Shown: one piece after another, positions 10,201-22,874 of the stretch
Layout of the letters: each line of letters begins with the position of its first letter
Position numbering within the stretch: position 1 is the first letter of the stretch
Assembly: GCA_011316305.1 (NCBI GenBank)
Contig: SAUG01000104.1
Location: forward strand, 186,001 to 250,000
Direction: 5' to 3'
DNA length: 64,000 nucleotides
From: Rusavskia elegans
Taxonomy: Eukaryota > Ascomycota > Lecanoromycetes > Teloschistales > Teloschistaceae
Program-made: the position numbers and the translations under genes
Notes under the pieces: model-generated
Seen by the model: only the letters and a program-made list of their open reading frames with translations
Databases searched by the model: none
What the model was told of the DNA's origin: nothing

Positions 10201-11082
10201 GGATGATGTATCCGGGTCGGCGTCTGTATCTTCTTTTCTGGTTGCGGCAGGAGGAAGCTGTGGGTGGGCGTGGGACTGAGAGGATGCTGGATAAGGGTCG
10301 GAAGGAGATGAGGAGTAGGAGAATGGTTGGGTCGTTTGTTGTTGTCGAGGCGGCGGAAGAGGGGGGTAAAGGGGATGGACATATGTGAATTGAGAGTGGG
10401 TGGGTGGTGAGGGGTAGGCTGTACCTATGCTGGCCGCGGGGTGGGTTGGGTGGAAGGCGAAGTTCGGGGACGAGGAGGTGGCGGGTGACGTGGGGCTTGT
10501 GGATGTGTGTTGTAGGAACGCTGTTGGGGGTACAGCTAATGTCGTTTCCGTTGAGCGATGATGGTCATTGGGACTGTTCGTATATCCTCCATGGCTGCCG
10601 GTGGTGGAATGGTCCTGCATCCGCCTCTTAGTTCCTTCGCCCTTGCTATCATTATCGTGATGGTCACTAATTCTCTTCCTCTTCTGGGATGACGATAATG
10701 GCGGGATCACGCCTCTCTCATGAGCTTCTCCCATGTCATGACCGTTGTTGCTATCATCTTGACCTTCGGACATACCGTCCCCCAATCCAGTTCCCCTCCG
10801 AAGTTTCTTATTCTCCTCCCTCAACCTCGTCACCTCCTCCCGCAACACCTCATTCTCAGCCACCACCTTTCTTGCCGCCGCCTGAATCTCAGCACTAGCA
10901 GTCACCCCATCCTGTTCATAGCCGCGGACCTTGGCTTCGAGCTCGAGGGTGTACTCTTTCCGTCGGGCGCGGGAGCGCCGCTGGTTGTCTCTGATTCTCG
11001 TCGCGCTATCTTGAGGGGGAGAGGTGGGGGTAGGAGGGTTGGTGGTGGCAGTGGCGGGTGATTTGTCGGTGATGGAGTGCAT
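10057..11082 (-). CDS. Fungal bZIP transcription factor
   Basis: Single exon, 341 aa. The basic region spans about residues 28-45 with N33-Q-R-R-S-R-A-R-R41 (the N-x7-R core), followed by a leucine-zipper-like coiled coil to about 94 with VLREEVTRLREENKKL. The middle is Ser/Pro/His-rich. The C-terminus carries the AAQIITSMRSDISCEQ and ELGC motifs that I associate with this fungal bZIP subgroup (RxxNQRRSRARRKEY type). Expected role: nuclear DNA-binding regulator; target genes cannot be told from sequence. A degraded second copy of the C-terminal motif lies in frame downstream of the stop. It is separated by about 570 bp from the convergent-side gene at 11649, which is on the same strand. Confidence 0.9.
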   Translation of the reverse strand: MHSITDKSPATATTNPPTPTSPPQDSATRIRDNQRRSRARRKEYTLELEAKVRGYEQDGVTASAEIQAAARKVVAENEVLREEVTRLREENKKLRRGTGLGDGMSEGQDDSNNGHDMGEAHERGVIPPLSSSQKRKRISDHHDNDSKGEGTKRRMQDHSTTGSHGGYTNSPNDHHRSTETTLAVPPTAFLQHTSTSPTSPATSSSPNFAFHPTHPAASIGTAYPSPPTHSQFTYVHPLYPPLPPPRQQQTTQPFSYSSSPSDPYPASSQSHAHPQLPPAATRKEDTDADPDTSSCHLAAQIITSMRSDISCEQVRQELGCTEKEECKVGNSRLLDVMDRFA

Positions 11083-11648
11083 CGTTGTGGTTCCTGGGGG
11101 GTGTTTTTGGGGTGGAGATGTTTACGCAGTGAGCGCGCGTTGGTGTTGAAAGGGGTGGGCGAGAGAGGTGGAGCCGTGATGTTGGAGGGTGGGGTGAGTA
11201 CGGAGAGTGTAATATATGTGGTTGCTGGAGCTTATCAATATAGGACTATGGATGGTTGGGTGAATGGGTACAGAAAGGGTCGTGTTGTTGGAGCGGAGAG
11301 GACGTGCGGTTGCAGGGGAGGGTGAAGGCGGGACCGAGGACGAATCGGCGTGGACGCTCGTGGGTGTGCTGGATCTCGTTGGGAACCATCAACTAAGGTA
11401 CCTTAATGCTTTGAAGGAACGAGAGATGGTTGTCGAGCCCGTAGGAGAAGGTCTTCGCGAGACCGATGACGACATGCATCGATTTTATTTGCTTCCTTTT
11501 CCGAGCTCCGATATTCATATTCCACATTTCACATGCATCAAGAATTCATAGCTGGACGATCCTCCTCTCTTATTCCGAAACCAATCATATCAGCGTCATT
11601 ACATGCCATATGCCGCATGCCGCCCCGGGATCACCTTCTCTGAGCACG
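11083..11648. other. Intergenic, bZIP promoter region
   Basis: Upstream of the bZIP start and downstream of the Zn2Cys6 gene on the same strand. A GGTACCTT site sits near 11398. No gene seen. Confidence 0.5.
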
Positions 11649-14388
11649 TCATTTTTCAGCCGAGTTCCCATTCATCTCATTCGTCCCGTTCATCCCAAAC
11701 TGTCCACCTGTATAATACCCATCTCCGTTCCCATTCCCATTATTCATGCCGCTGCTCATGTTCCCATCCTGCCCTTCTATCCCAGTCCAGTGCGCGAACA
11801 GATTCCCCGTGTCCCGCTGTAGCCAATACTCCTGGCTATCCTCGATCAACGAATCCACCCCGCCAAAAAGCACCGAAGGCGAAAGTTGGTTCTGAGCGAC
11901 GGCTCCTCGGGAAGCGCGATCGCGATTCCACATCTCTTGTTGCGCTTGTGGCAGAACGTATTGCTGCGATCGGGACCGGTGGTTGAGTTCCGGGGCAGAT
12001 GAAGGGGAAAGAGACATGGAGCCGAATGCGCGAGCTCCTTCCCTTGGAGAGGTCGAACTCGTGGTGGCCGCGCTATCCAAGTAATGAGTGCCCGTGGCAC
12101 CGCCGGCACCGCCGTTCCTACTGCCGTGGATGTTGATTGCAGGCACCGGGGCCCTCGATATATGATCCGTCTTCATAGGCATTTGTGTTGGCGACATCTG
12201 CTCCGTCGGACTGAAAGCTGCAAATCTGGCATCGGTGCGCTCGAGTATTTTTATCGCTTCCTCGGGGAGCTCGATTTTCCACTTGCTTGCGACGATCGAA
12301 AGGATCCGGAGCGTCTTTCGCGCACAGAGCCAACCCTCGGCGATCTCTTCCAAATGTTTCAGGCCATGTACAATGTCGCGAACGGCACTTTTGTCCGGCA
12401 GATTGAGAAGATGTATTGTGCATGTCGTATGAGCGATGTAGACCGCGAGGTTGACAATCTGCCGCAATCCGTACGTGCGTTTGTACAGCCGAAGCAACTT
12501 CGAAATAGTCGTTGCTGAATGAGTGCAGAATTTACGGGGCGACACGTGAGAGGGCAGCGGCGATGCCGATTGTCTATACTTGAGGAAGGGTCGGAAAAGG
12601 TGAATGAAGAGTAGCTGGTAAAACATGCTACCCAACGTCAGCGCCAGGTCGAGTCTTCAACATGCTAATACTCACTGCATGACCAGCACGCAAGCCAATT
12701 GTCCCTCTTTGGGCTCAAGCTCTTTGGGCAAATTCTTGCGCCAGGCCTCAAGCCTCGTATGAAGCTCGCTCAGCTTTCTCAGCTCGGCTTGCTTCGCCAG
12801 AGGTTTGTCAAGGTTGGTTGGATGGTAGAAGTAGTGTAGGAGGTCACCACTGATTTCGCACAACGACGAGATCTGAAGTGCAACCGTTCTTGTTCGAGCT
12901 GCCTGGGAGTGTGCTTGGCCAACACCGGCGTCAGAGTAAGGTGACCAAGTCTCGGAGTCCTCGACAGGAAACACGTCGAATTTCGGCACAGCGACACTGG
13001 ACAGTGGTACCTGAGGCTGCCGACCTAGGTAGTTAGACCAGCACCTTGACTCAATTAGCAAACGAGGGAGAAGTTATTCTCAGCGGGAACGTACTTGTCG
13101 AACAGGAAGCAACCCCAGATACTCATCCTCCGTGCATCAGTCTCCTCCTCGTCAATACTCAAAAGACCCGAGTCAACGTTCAGACCGAGATCGTAGGCCA
13201 TCCGGAAGCTCATCCCACTGTACACCCAGCCCTTGGCCTCACGCCCACAGCCGGCTTCTCTGACAGACATCAAAGATAATGCCTGGACCGTGGCCAATCG
13301 GGGACTTTCAAGTTCGTCGTTCTCCATCAACAACCGTTTAGCCTCTCTTGAAAAGTGATCGCCAGCGGTTGCTGAATCCGCTGGGTTCGCTCTTGCGGCT
13401 GGCCAGGAGGTGAAATGACATCCCAGAGCAAGCATAGCATTCACAAGTAGTGGGGTGCAATATTCAGTCTTCCGTTTTGTACCTGGTGGGGGCATCCCTA
13501 GTAGGAAGTCACGATAGAAGAGACTCTTCGAGAGCGTGGTGAAGTAGGTATAGTGCCAGGTGAAATACATGTTCATGAGATGTACGATCAGATCATGATC
13601 CTGGGTAACTTCGGTCCAGGATACGATGGGATTGGCTTGTTGTTGGTACTGCTCGGCGGACCCTTTAGCTATCTGGTCGTTGTCAACTGCCAAGCCCAAG
13701 AAGACCAAATTCGATGTGCCTCCAACGAAGCTTGTTGAGCCATTCTCCAGCCGCAGCTCGCCCATTTTCCCACTCAGCTCCCTCTCAAACCTGGGTATGC
13801 CGACCAAGGGCTCATTGTCGGCTATGGGGGAGTCGGGCATGTCCCCGTCATCGGCAAGATGCCGGCCTTTGGATACGATGGACTCAGCAACGGTGTCCAG
13901 ACTCTCGCAAGTTCGAATCTGCCTGATCAACTCGGGTACCTCATGCTCGGGGTAGTTGAGGATGGCTTGGATGAGGGTCTGAAGGGTCGAATTGTGGGTT
14001 TTGAGGTTGTCAATATCCTTCTTGTAGACGCCTTTGCGACGGTGATCAGAATTGGGATCGTAGACACATTCGGTGCCGTAGACGGAGGCACAAGCAGCGC
14101 AACTAGGGGTGTTTCCATCGCACTAGACCATAAAAATACAGCATTAGCGAAGTGTTACACAAGGTCGACGATGGAGGTTGGAGGGAGGCGTCATACCTTT
14201 GATTTGCGTTTGCGACAGGCTATGCAAGCAGTGCTCACGCATCGTCTTTTGGCAGCAGCGATCTCTCTGTCGACGAGCCGCTGCTTGGTTTTGCTGGTGG
14301 TGGAGGAGTGGTCGGTGGAACTTTGAGGGCTGATGTGGTCGATGGGAGTCAGAAGAGAGATATGCTTGGATGATTCTCCCGGTTCCAT
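11649..14388 (-). CDS. Zn2Cys6 transcription factor, NIT-4/NirA-like
   Basis: Four exons on the minus strand: 14388-14197, 14122-13095, 13044-12676 and 12627-11649 (2568 nt, 855 aa). The binuclear zinc cluster has Cys55, 58, 65, 72, 75 and 83 (CX2CX6CX6CX2CX7C). Intron 1 falls exactly between Lys64 and Cys65, inside the cluster. The linker DPNSDHRRKGVYKKD and the fungal_trans middle region (HLMNMYFTWHYTYFTTLSK, then MSVREAGCGREAKGWVYSG) match the family I know as NIT-4/NirA-like nitrogen-assimilation regulators, although that family is wide in Pezizomycotina and includes members with other jobs. The C-terminus is Asn/Gly/Met-rich, suited to activation. Start is divergent from the tubulin cofactor D gene. 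Confidence 0.88.
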
Positions 14389-15181
14389 GGATTCGCGGTC
14401 GAGCGGAATACGGGCGGATCTTTGTGCGAGGCTCCTCGGAGATGCTCCGAGTGCTCTTGAGTGCCTTAGAAGGCGTAGCCGTGGGCTAAAAGAGCACGGA
14501 TCCTTGAGCTTGCCCCAGTCCCGGTTCCTAGATCAGGAACCGGTTGTGTCTTATTGGAGGCTTGACGTCAGAGAAGACGGTGGTCGTTCAATGGGTGGTG
14601 CTGTAGAGGTTGTCGAGGATTGCAATCTCTGGAGAGGCGATGCGCCAAGGGTCGGTTCTGCGTCGAGGCCGCAAAGTCAGTCGAAAGCCTCTCCGACGTT
14701 CGCAGATGCTCATAGGCGGCTTTTCAGTCCGAAATGAGAGTCGCAGAGCCATTTTATTACCGTACTCGGTCCTTTGGCAGGCACTCAAGTGTTGTTGCAG
14801 CTGTCTCGTGTCGACTTTCCCCATTGCGCCCATTCCATCTGATAAGAGCGGAGATAACGAGCCGTTGGTCGCGCGCTTGCAAGGCAGATGCATCCTCCTC
14901 CTAGTCGTTGATTGGATGGTGATGTGATCGACGTGGAGGTCAAAGCTCGAAGAGGCTCGAATTGACGAAGATAGCCTGCTTATAATCGGTACGTCGGAAT
15001 CCTACATCGAGGTACCGACTGTGGTACATCTCTCGTTCAGGGTTCTGCCAAGGAAGTGCACGTGTTTTGACGCTTCAGCCGCGGCCCGACGCAATTTTGA
15101 CAGACGCGACTATGTATCAGCAAAACAACCTGGAGATGTATAGGTCTGGGCCATGACGATTGTTTCAACGTCTATGATTAA
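14389..15181. promoter_or_regulatory. Divergent promoter between the Zn2Cys6 and cofactor D genes
   Basis: Head-to-head start codons at 14388 (minus) and 15182 (plus) leave 793 bp. Short overlapping frames on both strands carry no motif. An inverted CCAAT box (attgg) lies near 14554. The region must hold both promoters. Confidence 0.5.
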
Positions 15182-18100
15182 ATGGCAGCCGAAGAAGGAG
15201 GAGGAGACGACCTCGAGATACACGTACAACGAGTTTCTGCCAAGGTCATCGACGAATTGAGACTTTCGATACCCCTGTTCCTCCAAAAGAGTGGCCCTGG
15301 TGCTCCGGACTATACTCGCATCCGCAAGGTCGTCAAACCAAGCAATACTGCCAAGATCGAGCGACTCATCAACACCTTTCAAGAATGGCCTCAGCTTCTC
15401 GATCCTACCCTGGAGCATCTCATCCAACCCCTTGTCACCGCCTTTGTACACTATGTACAGAACTACGCCAACATGTATCGACAAGCGAGTCCCAAGAAAT
15501 TGGTCGATCCGCTGTCTCGGGCTATTTGCAGGATTGTGTACACTTTCTGCAAGGTCCGAGGGCCAAAGGTTATTTCCCGATTCTTCAGAAATGGACCAGA
15601 CATCCTGGAGCCAATGCTCGACGCCTTCGAGTTGTGGAATCGGCCAGCTGAGTGTGCTAACTCGTCGGATCAGTTGATATGGGAAGAGAAGTATGTCATG
15701 CTTCTCTGGCTCTCTCATCTTGCATTGACCCCTTTCGACTTGGAGTCCATCTCGACGCCCGCAGTGGGGACGACTACAATCTCTATACAGACCACATTCT
15801 CTTCACCGCAAGGATTACCAAACGTCGCTTATCGTCTCCTTGCACTGGCTCTCCATTATCTCCCATCAGCCAGTAAGGAGCGAGACGCCGCAGTATCGCT
15901 TCTGGTTCGTCTGTCGTTGCGGCCTGACATGCAGCATCTTCAGCTACATCATCAGTTGTTGCAATGGGTGTTTGCTTCTTTGAACAATCTTGTGGGTACC
16001 GATGCTCATAATTCTATCTACTTCTACACGGCCATCCTCTCCTACTTAGCTGGCTTCCTTCGCTCCGGAGACAGCCAGACCGTTGCACCGTATCTCGTTC
16101 CTATCTTCAAATGTATTCAAGGTATCACTGTCGATCGTGCGATGGCGGCGGGTGATATCCTAGGGTCCGCAGTGGCCCGGAAGCTGGTCATCAAGATCTA
16201 TCGTCCTCTTGCGGTACATCAGCTTGCTGTGTTAGCATATAGCAATCTCGTCGCTTTAGGTAGCGGGGGGATGAGCCAAATTGATGACCCTGATCTGCTG
16301 GATTCAATATTCGATTATCTCCTGACGTCCCTTGGAGACAAGGACAGTCCCCTGAGATTGGCTGCCAGTAAAGCCTTGAGTGTCATTGCACAGAAGTTGG
16401 ACCCTGATATGAGGGCACAGCTCGTAGATGAAATTATCTGGAGGCAACAGGAGAACAGTGTGTATGATCGCTTGGTGAAATCTGGCAAAGATCATGACAT
16501 CTCGGACCTGACGGGAGTTCCGCGTGACTTTCCCCATGCAGATCCTTCGGGTTGGCACGGTCATGTTTTGACTCTTTCGCAATTGCTATATCGCCGTTCT
16601 GCGCCCCCAGCATACCTCTCGACCATCATTTCGCTTCTCATTGACGCGTTGCATTTCGAGCAGCGGTCTCCAACGGGAACATCACTTGGGGGCAATGTCA
16701 GAGATGCCGCCTGTTTTGGCATATGGTCAGTAGCCCGAAAATACAGTACAGCAGAGTTACTGTATATGTGTACATCAAAACTTCAGTCGAGAGTACATCA
16801 ACGCCATCTCAGTTCCGTCATTGAACTTTTAGCAGCCGAGTTGGTGCTAACTGCGTCTTTGGATCCAGAAGGCAACATACGAAGAGGAGCATCTGCGGCT
16901 TTGCAAGAGCTTGTCGGTCGCCACCCAGATATGGTTCCTAGCGGGATCCAATTGATCCAGATTGTGGACTATCATGCTGTCGGTCTGCGATCTCGAGCTA
17001 TGAACGACGTTTCCATACAAGCTGTAGTGCTCGACAAGATATATCTGGACACAATAGCCACGGGGATATCTAGCTGGAGAGCTATCAGCTCTCCTGTTGC
17101 GGCAGTTCGAAGGGATGCCGCGGGTGTCCTAGGTCATCTCGTCGGCAGATATGGTGTCCGTCCAAGAATGCTTTCGCTGTGCCGGCATTCTGAGACATTC
17201 GAAACGCCTAGACCCTCCCAGCGGAAAAGAGAGAAGTCCGGTGATCAATGGCATGGAATACACCTAGCACACGCTGCCATCATCCGCGAAGGCTGGGTTG
17301 AAGAGTCTTTACTGGTACATCGGCCTGATCCATTAGATCATTATCTCCTACTTGAGGAAGACGGCATCTTTGGTCCGGAAGACATCACAGCTCACGGCAA
17401 AGGAGCAGGTCAGTCAATACCACGATCGGCATACAGGTAAATTGACTGACATCGCGCCTAAGGATCAGAGCTTGCTATAGAGGCATTATGTACTATGATC
17501 GCCGCCGTCAGCGGTCAATCTAGGCCGGGTGTCGTGCTCAGCAGGCTTAAGTACCATATGGATATCCTAGAAGCTTGCTTCAAGCATTGTACCGCACAAA
17601 ACCTGAACGTTGTCAAGATGGCCACAGTATCGACTCTCAGGTTGTTGGAAGAGCCTGAGCAACTACTTCTGGTCGGTAGCTGGCTGGACGACATCAAAGA
17701 GGGCCGGAACGGCCAGCTACGGAGTGGAGGTGTAAGTAACCGCAATCCCGCTTGACCTGGAGCTATCCCTGGCATAGTAGCGTTCGAGACCTCGATTGAC
17801 ACGTCAATCGTTTACCCTTTTGTATTGCAAGCATGCTGACTCTAAGATGTACTGCAGTCTAACGTTACTCTCATCACCGTGGTCGGTACCGCATTACAAT
17901 CACTACGAACATTTCGTGTCGCCGAAGACTTCATGGTGCTTCAAATCGAAGTGTTGGTATCGCAGCTGAGTAAGGAATCGAGTGAGGGTACCAAATGCGC
18001 AATACTGAATCATCTATTCTTACCTGTCTTGAATCGTGCTTGTAGGTCACCCTTCTCCGACACTACAGCGCTCAATAACTCGATTGACGCAAACATCGAG

Positions 18101-19252
18101 GTATCGAACGCTGAGCTCCCTAATCAATGAATCATGGCTGATGGATGTGTTTTAGGTAGTGGCTACCCTCAGCTGAAGGAGGTATTGAAGAGGCCTCTCA
18201 TTGACTGTCTTAACGATCACACCATCGATTCTCGTGGCGACGTTGGCTCAGACGTCCGGATCGCGGCTATCAACGTCCTCTCTGAAACCACAGCCCCTTG
18301 GCAGTGGGATGACGCCTTCTACCATGAGGCTTTTGGCATTGTGTATGGCCTTGCCGTGGAGAAACTCGACAAGGTCCGCGGGTGTGCTTGGTCTTGTATC
18401 CGGAAGGTTCAGTATGTGGATACGCTTCTTTTGTTTCCCGTCTTAGGAGGGCATAGAAATGTCAACTTTCACCGAATTGGCTGACGATCATAGTAGATTG
18501 CCCATTCATGATGTAGAACGAAATGCGTCATGGTCGACCGACAGTGTGGAACACTTTACCGTCATACTGGATCTCGCCAAGCGTGAACGCTTACTCGCAC
18601 CTATGCTACGAGGCTTCATCACAACCGCAAGTGTAGGCAGTGAATTGCTGGTCCGAAACAGTCGAATAGCCCTCCTCGATTGCCTCGGGGGCTGTTCCAC
18701 AAACGAGATCTCATTGTTCCATGACGCTCTAGTCCAGATCATTCGAACGGAAATACCTACTGTACGGCTCGTGAAATCCACATCCGAAATACCCTCTGGA
18801 CGGCTTTTGAGACCTGTATTGGAAGTCCTTTCGTTCGTACTAGACAATGACGCTATAGAAAAGCCTTCCACCAACCCATACCAAGAACTACTGCAGCCCT
18901 TACGGGCTGTACACGCAAACACGGACCCACCAACCGTACAGGCACTCGTGGGCGTATATGCCGGTTTCTTAAAACACAGCGACCTCCGTATGGCAGCGCT
19001 CGTCACGTTGCATCGTCTATTGCTCCACCGCTATTTATCGGTACGTTTCAACCATCTCCCGTAGTCCTTTCCTCTATATAAAGCGGTGCTAATATTTGCT
19101 AGATCCGCCTCGCAGCAGCTGGAGCCCTTGCCATGGCTTTCGATAACGAGGGATTAAGGCACCTGGATCTGGGGGCGGATAAGCAGCAATTGAGAACGGA
19201 GGTGGAACGAGTGCTGAAGGAGAGTCAGCGGGCTGTGAGTCTGGCGGATTGA
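15182..19252 (+). CDS. Tubulin-folding cofactor D (TBCD/Alp1/Cin1)
   Basis: Six exons: 15182-17408, 17463-17731, 17858-18100, 18173-18411, 18494-19040 and 19103-19252, about 1224 aa, the usual length. Recognised blocks include FQEWPQLLDPTLEHLI (about residues 67-82), WEEKYVMLLWLSHLALTPFDL (about 166-186), armadillo/HEAT-like helices throughout, and the C-terminal HTIDSRGDVGSDVR motif near the start of exon 4. Cofactor D is a cytosolic chaperone that captures beta-tubulin, joins it with alpha-tubulin via cofactors C and E, and acts with Arl2-type GTPases. Splicing between exons 3 and 4 is the weak point: the chosen intron (18101-18172) keeps frame, but AG sites at 18155 and 18159 are alternatives with other donors. 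Other junctions are well supported by frame. Confidence 0.9.
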
Positions 19253-20658
19253 GAAGTGGGGTGGAGAATCAGATGCAAAAAAAAGGGGCGCGGCAGTCGA
19301 TACCTCGATGTGGGATTTCGTTAGGACGATTGTTTAGGTCTCATGATTGAGCTGCGGATTGATGTTATGAGTGGTTGGTGCGTGTGGCAGATTTGGTTTT
19401 CGATACGGTAGGAGGAGCTGTGTGGGCTGCACCCCTGGTTTGGATGACACAACTAGTAGGGAAGGTGTTAACATCAGCCTTCATCACGCACAGACAATCT
19501 CTGATTCAAGGCGATCATGGACCTCGTAGACAAGACCATACCATACCATACCACACCCTTCCACACCGAATCAACAAAATAGACAATACTACACTACCCC
19601 TACGCTACCGCCTCTACTAACCATTCCGACTAAGCATAAGCAAGCATGCTAATCATCCCGTGCCGGAAACAAATCAGCAGTTCTTTTGATCCCTAAATCA
19701 CTGTATTATCTTCTCTTTCTTAATATACATCCGCCAAAGAAAGGAGACGGCGTGGGAGGAAGAATTCGGAGGAGGGTGAAAACACTATCGACACTGTCTA
19801 CTATCGGTGTTATTGATGGGTTAGACCTTCGATTGCTGGGGTGGGATATCTGATTTCGACTTTCGGGTGGGTTGGATACGCGTGAGGTATGTGTTGTTTG
19901 CAGATGATGCGTGGACGTGGTGTTTCAATGAATACATCCTTATGTTTAGAGGGAGGGCTAGTTTTGGCGCGAGCTTGTAGGTTGTTGAGAGATGAAGGGA
20001 ATGGGAATTAAGTGTAAATGTGAATCCGAGTGTAGAAGGGAGAGTCGGACGGCGGATGAGACGGTGTTTAGACGGATGACTGTGTATGTGTATGCATGAT
20101 GTGTTATAGTTCCTTATCAGGGTCGCTTTCTGCTTTTCCTGTGGTCGAGAGATCTTGATGTAAATAGGGCGGGCAGGGGGGAAAGAGGGATATATGCATC
20201 TCCATCCCCGGCCGCTTAGGAGAACCGTCAGTTCCTTCGGCTGTTTTTTCTGGACCTTCTTTCAACAGAAAATGCACTTCGACATTGTGGAGTGATGCAC
20301 TATGCTTGTTGCTGGGGCTTATGGAAAACTTGTTCCGGGCTACTCTGCGACGATACAGGTTTAGGGATGTATCGGAAATGGACGTCGGCCCTGATGCATC
20401 GGTTGAGAAAGGCAGTCTATATAAGTCATGAGTTAGGATTGTATCGGTTGGAGATATGTATGACTTTGGTGCGATGTAGGTCGCTGGAAGAGTAAAATTC
20501 ATGAAAATATGCTGGACGTGTATCTAATGGTGAAAGACAATCTCAAAGCAAATAGGTATATCACCGGTCTATATGAAAGATCCCCATACCCCTTCCCACC
20601 ACAGGGCACGATTCCAGAACGCCTTTACAACAATGACCTGATAGTACCTCACATCACT
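19253..20658. other. Convergent intergenic region
   Basis: About 1.4 kb between the 3' ends of cofactor D and the RTA1-like gene. It has a short CCATA microsatellite near 19538-19556. Open frames are short and unrelated to anything I know. Confidence 0.45.
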
Positions 20659-21826
20659 CTACTTGGGCTCCTCCCGCAACCTCTCCATAGAAACATCATG
20701 TGACGATGCGATCTTTTCATGGCCTGCCGCAGCCCGAGCCTTTGCCATCATCCAGTTCTGGCCAAATACCATCCCGGGGTGGGGGAGTGTCAAGACGATG
20801 GAAGCGATGCCGATCATGGCGCCTTCGAGGATCATGAACGTGACTTCGTCGTTGGCGAGGTGCCCGTTGAAACCGCCTTGGAGCTCGGCGACGCGGAAGA
20901 TGGAACGGATGTAGATGCATAGGGTGGCAAGGGAGAGGGCTGCAGTTATTGATTAGCTTGAAAATGGTTGTAGTGTGGAAGAAGAGGTGATGAAGGATAA
21001 GGGATTATGGACTTACAACCGATAAAGAAATAAAACCGCCCAACCGACTTCGGCAGCCGTGCTTGCAGTGCGGATCTGCCAACGCCACCGTGCTTCCTGA
21101 CGGACCAGAAGAAGTCCGCGCACAAAGCCGCGAATACAGTCAGACTGACGACTTGGAAGACGAGACCGGCGATCATGATGTTGATGCCGACGTCCTCTAG
21201 AGATTTGGTATCAGCGGTGTCGGCAATGGCACCGCCAACGGCTTGCAAAACGAGGGAGAAGACGTCGCAGCATATGAAGATGATGGTGTAGGTGCGGGGT
21301 TTGAAGCGGGCGAGGGCGGTGCCGTAGGTGAGGATTATGCGGGAGAGGGAGAGATAGATGGCGGCGGAGAGGAAGCACGGGGCTATCGTTAGGGTGACGA
21401 GGTACCTGGAGGGTTGCGCGTTAGCGTTGCTTTCTTCGAGGTAGGGAGAGCTCGGAGGTCGGATGCGGACAGCAGATGAAAGCAGGAGGTGCGGACATAC
21501 ATGAGGAATGGATCGCTTTTGAAGGGGTTGTCGTGGATCTGGATCCTAGCAGCGTATCCGATGACCTCGAGGACTAGGCCGCCGAAGACGCAGCCGGCGA
21601 ATGACCACGTTTTCCATTTGATACCAGCAGCGATTTGGCAGACCAGGATGACGGCGAAGAGAGCGAGGAAAAAGGCATTACCGCCTAGTGAGGGAACATA
21701 TTCGATTGTTTGCAGTTCCTTGGGGCAGGTCTTGGTGGTGCAGAGGTAGGGCTTTTCGAGGAGGGTTTGATTGAAGCCGGAAGCAATGAGCGCGTCGGTG
21801 GTAGGATTGCCGGTACTGTTAGTCAT
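20659..21826 (-). CDS. RTA1-like seven-transmembrane protein
   Basis: Three exons on the minus strand: 21826-21501, 21405-21017 and 20939-20659 (996 nt, 331 aa). Signs of the RTA1 family (Pfam RTA1): an extracellular N-terminus with NxT/S sites, the YVPSLGGNAFFLALFAVILVC first helix, an EVIGYAARI motif after helix 2, APCFLSAAIYLSLSRII in helix 3, the FICCDVFSLVLQAVGGAI helix 4 motif, and SIFRVAELQGGFNG ahead of the last helix. Seven hydrophobic segments can be counted. Family knowledge: fungal RTA1/Rsb1 proteins act in lipid translocation or resistance to sterol-binding and other membrane stressors. All three junctions use GTATGT or GTAAGT donors. It is divergent from the Zn2Cys6 gene at 22875, with about 1 kb between starts. 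Confidence 0.92.
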
Positions 21827-22874
21827 GGTGAAGATGGCTTGTCGGTCGATATGTTTGGCAAGATGGGAATTTTACTCGTTGCTCAAGAAGAAGACGGCTG
21901 AATGACAGGGGAGTGTGTGGTCGGGTCGGTATTGTAGGACCACACAGACAGAGGGAGTGAACCAGACAGACAGAGGGAATGACTTTGAATAGAAAAGGTG
22001 AAGATTGACGGAAAGGACAAGGTGGAAGGAGTAGAAGATAAGTACTCGACCTTCGCGATTGCCCTCGGAAAATTCGCAGGCAGGGAGTACGTTTCAGCAG
22101 CATCTTCACTTCTGGCTTTACGAGCCATCCAATCAAGCTTCAGCAGGGTCGAGGCTTCAATGGCATTGTTGAAAGAGTCCAACCAGGCGGTCCTGGATCA
22201 ATTAAAGCTGTGACCCACGAGGGAAACCCAACGCGACCACGTCAGATATTATTGTCAGATTTTGCAGGGCTAGTGGAGTTGCCTAATCTGTCATTAGCGG
22301 CGTCTAGATGGAAGCGAGCTACGATCAAGCCAATCGGAAGCAACCGCGTAAAATCTTATCTTCGGCATCATCAACTTCCGACATCCGACTTACGAACGAA
22401 CCAATCGCAATAATCCTGCACATGTCTATTTAGAGACGACGCCCGAGATGGCTGCCTTCAGTCTCACTTCTGGATGCAGGTCATCATCGTGCCTTGTCGC
22501 AGTACACCGCCCCTTTCATTCTTGGTGGTGATGCCTGACAATATCAAGCAACACGTGGCAGGTACAGCCCGGTTCTTCACTCCCTGGACCAGAACAGCCG
22601 ACTTACGAAGCCATATCACTGCCACCGGAGCCTGTCACTATACCCTATGCATGAATCCGGGTTGAAAGCAATTTCAAGCTTGGATGATTTGATCAACTCT
22701 TCCAATTCAACATACGCGAGACACGAAGCTTACCCTTCCTTGTCGGCCCACCTCTCCACTCCGCCTCTGGCGCATGATGCTGCCAAAGAGATAGGTCATT
22801 CTCAATCGGCTCTTGGCTCAACGCCCGACACCATTCCACCTCTGAGAGCATCTGCTGTACAACTGCAGTAGGCC
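21827..22874. promoter_or_regulatory. Divergent promoter, RTA1-like versus Zn2Cys6 gene
   Basis: About 1.05 kb between opposed starts. Several short frames exist but none is supported. The arrangement would let the regulator at 22875 and the RTA1-like exporter share upstream elements; this is inference. Confidence 0.4.
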
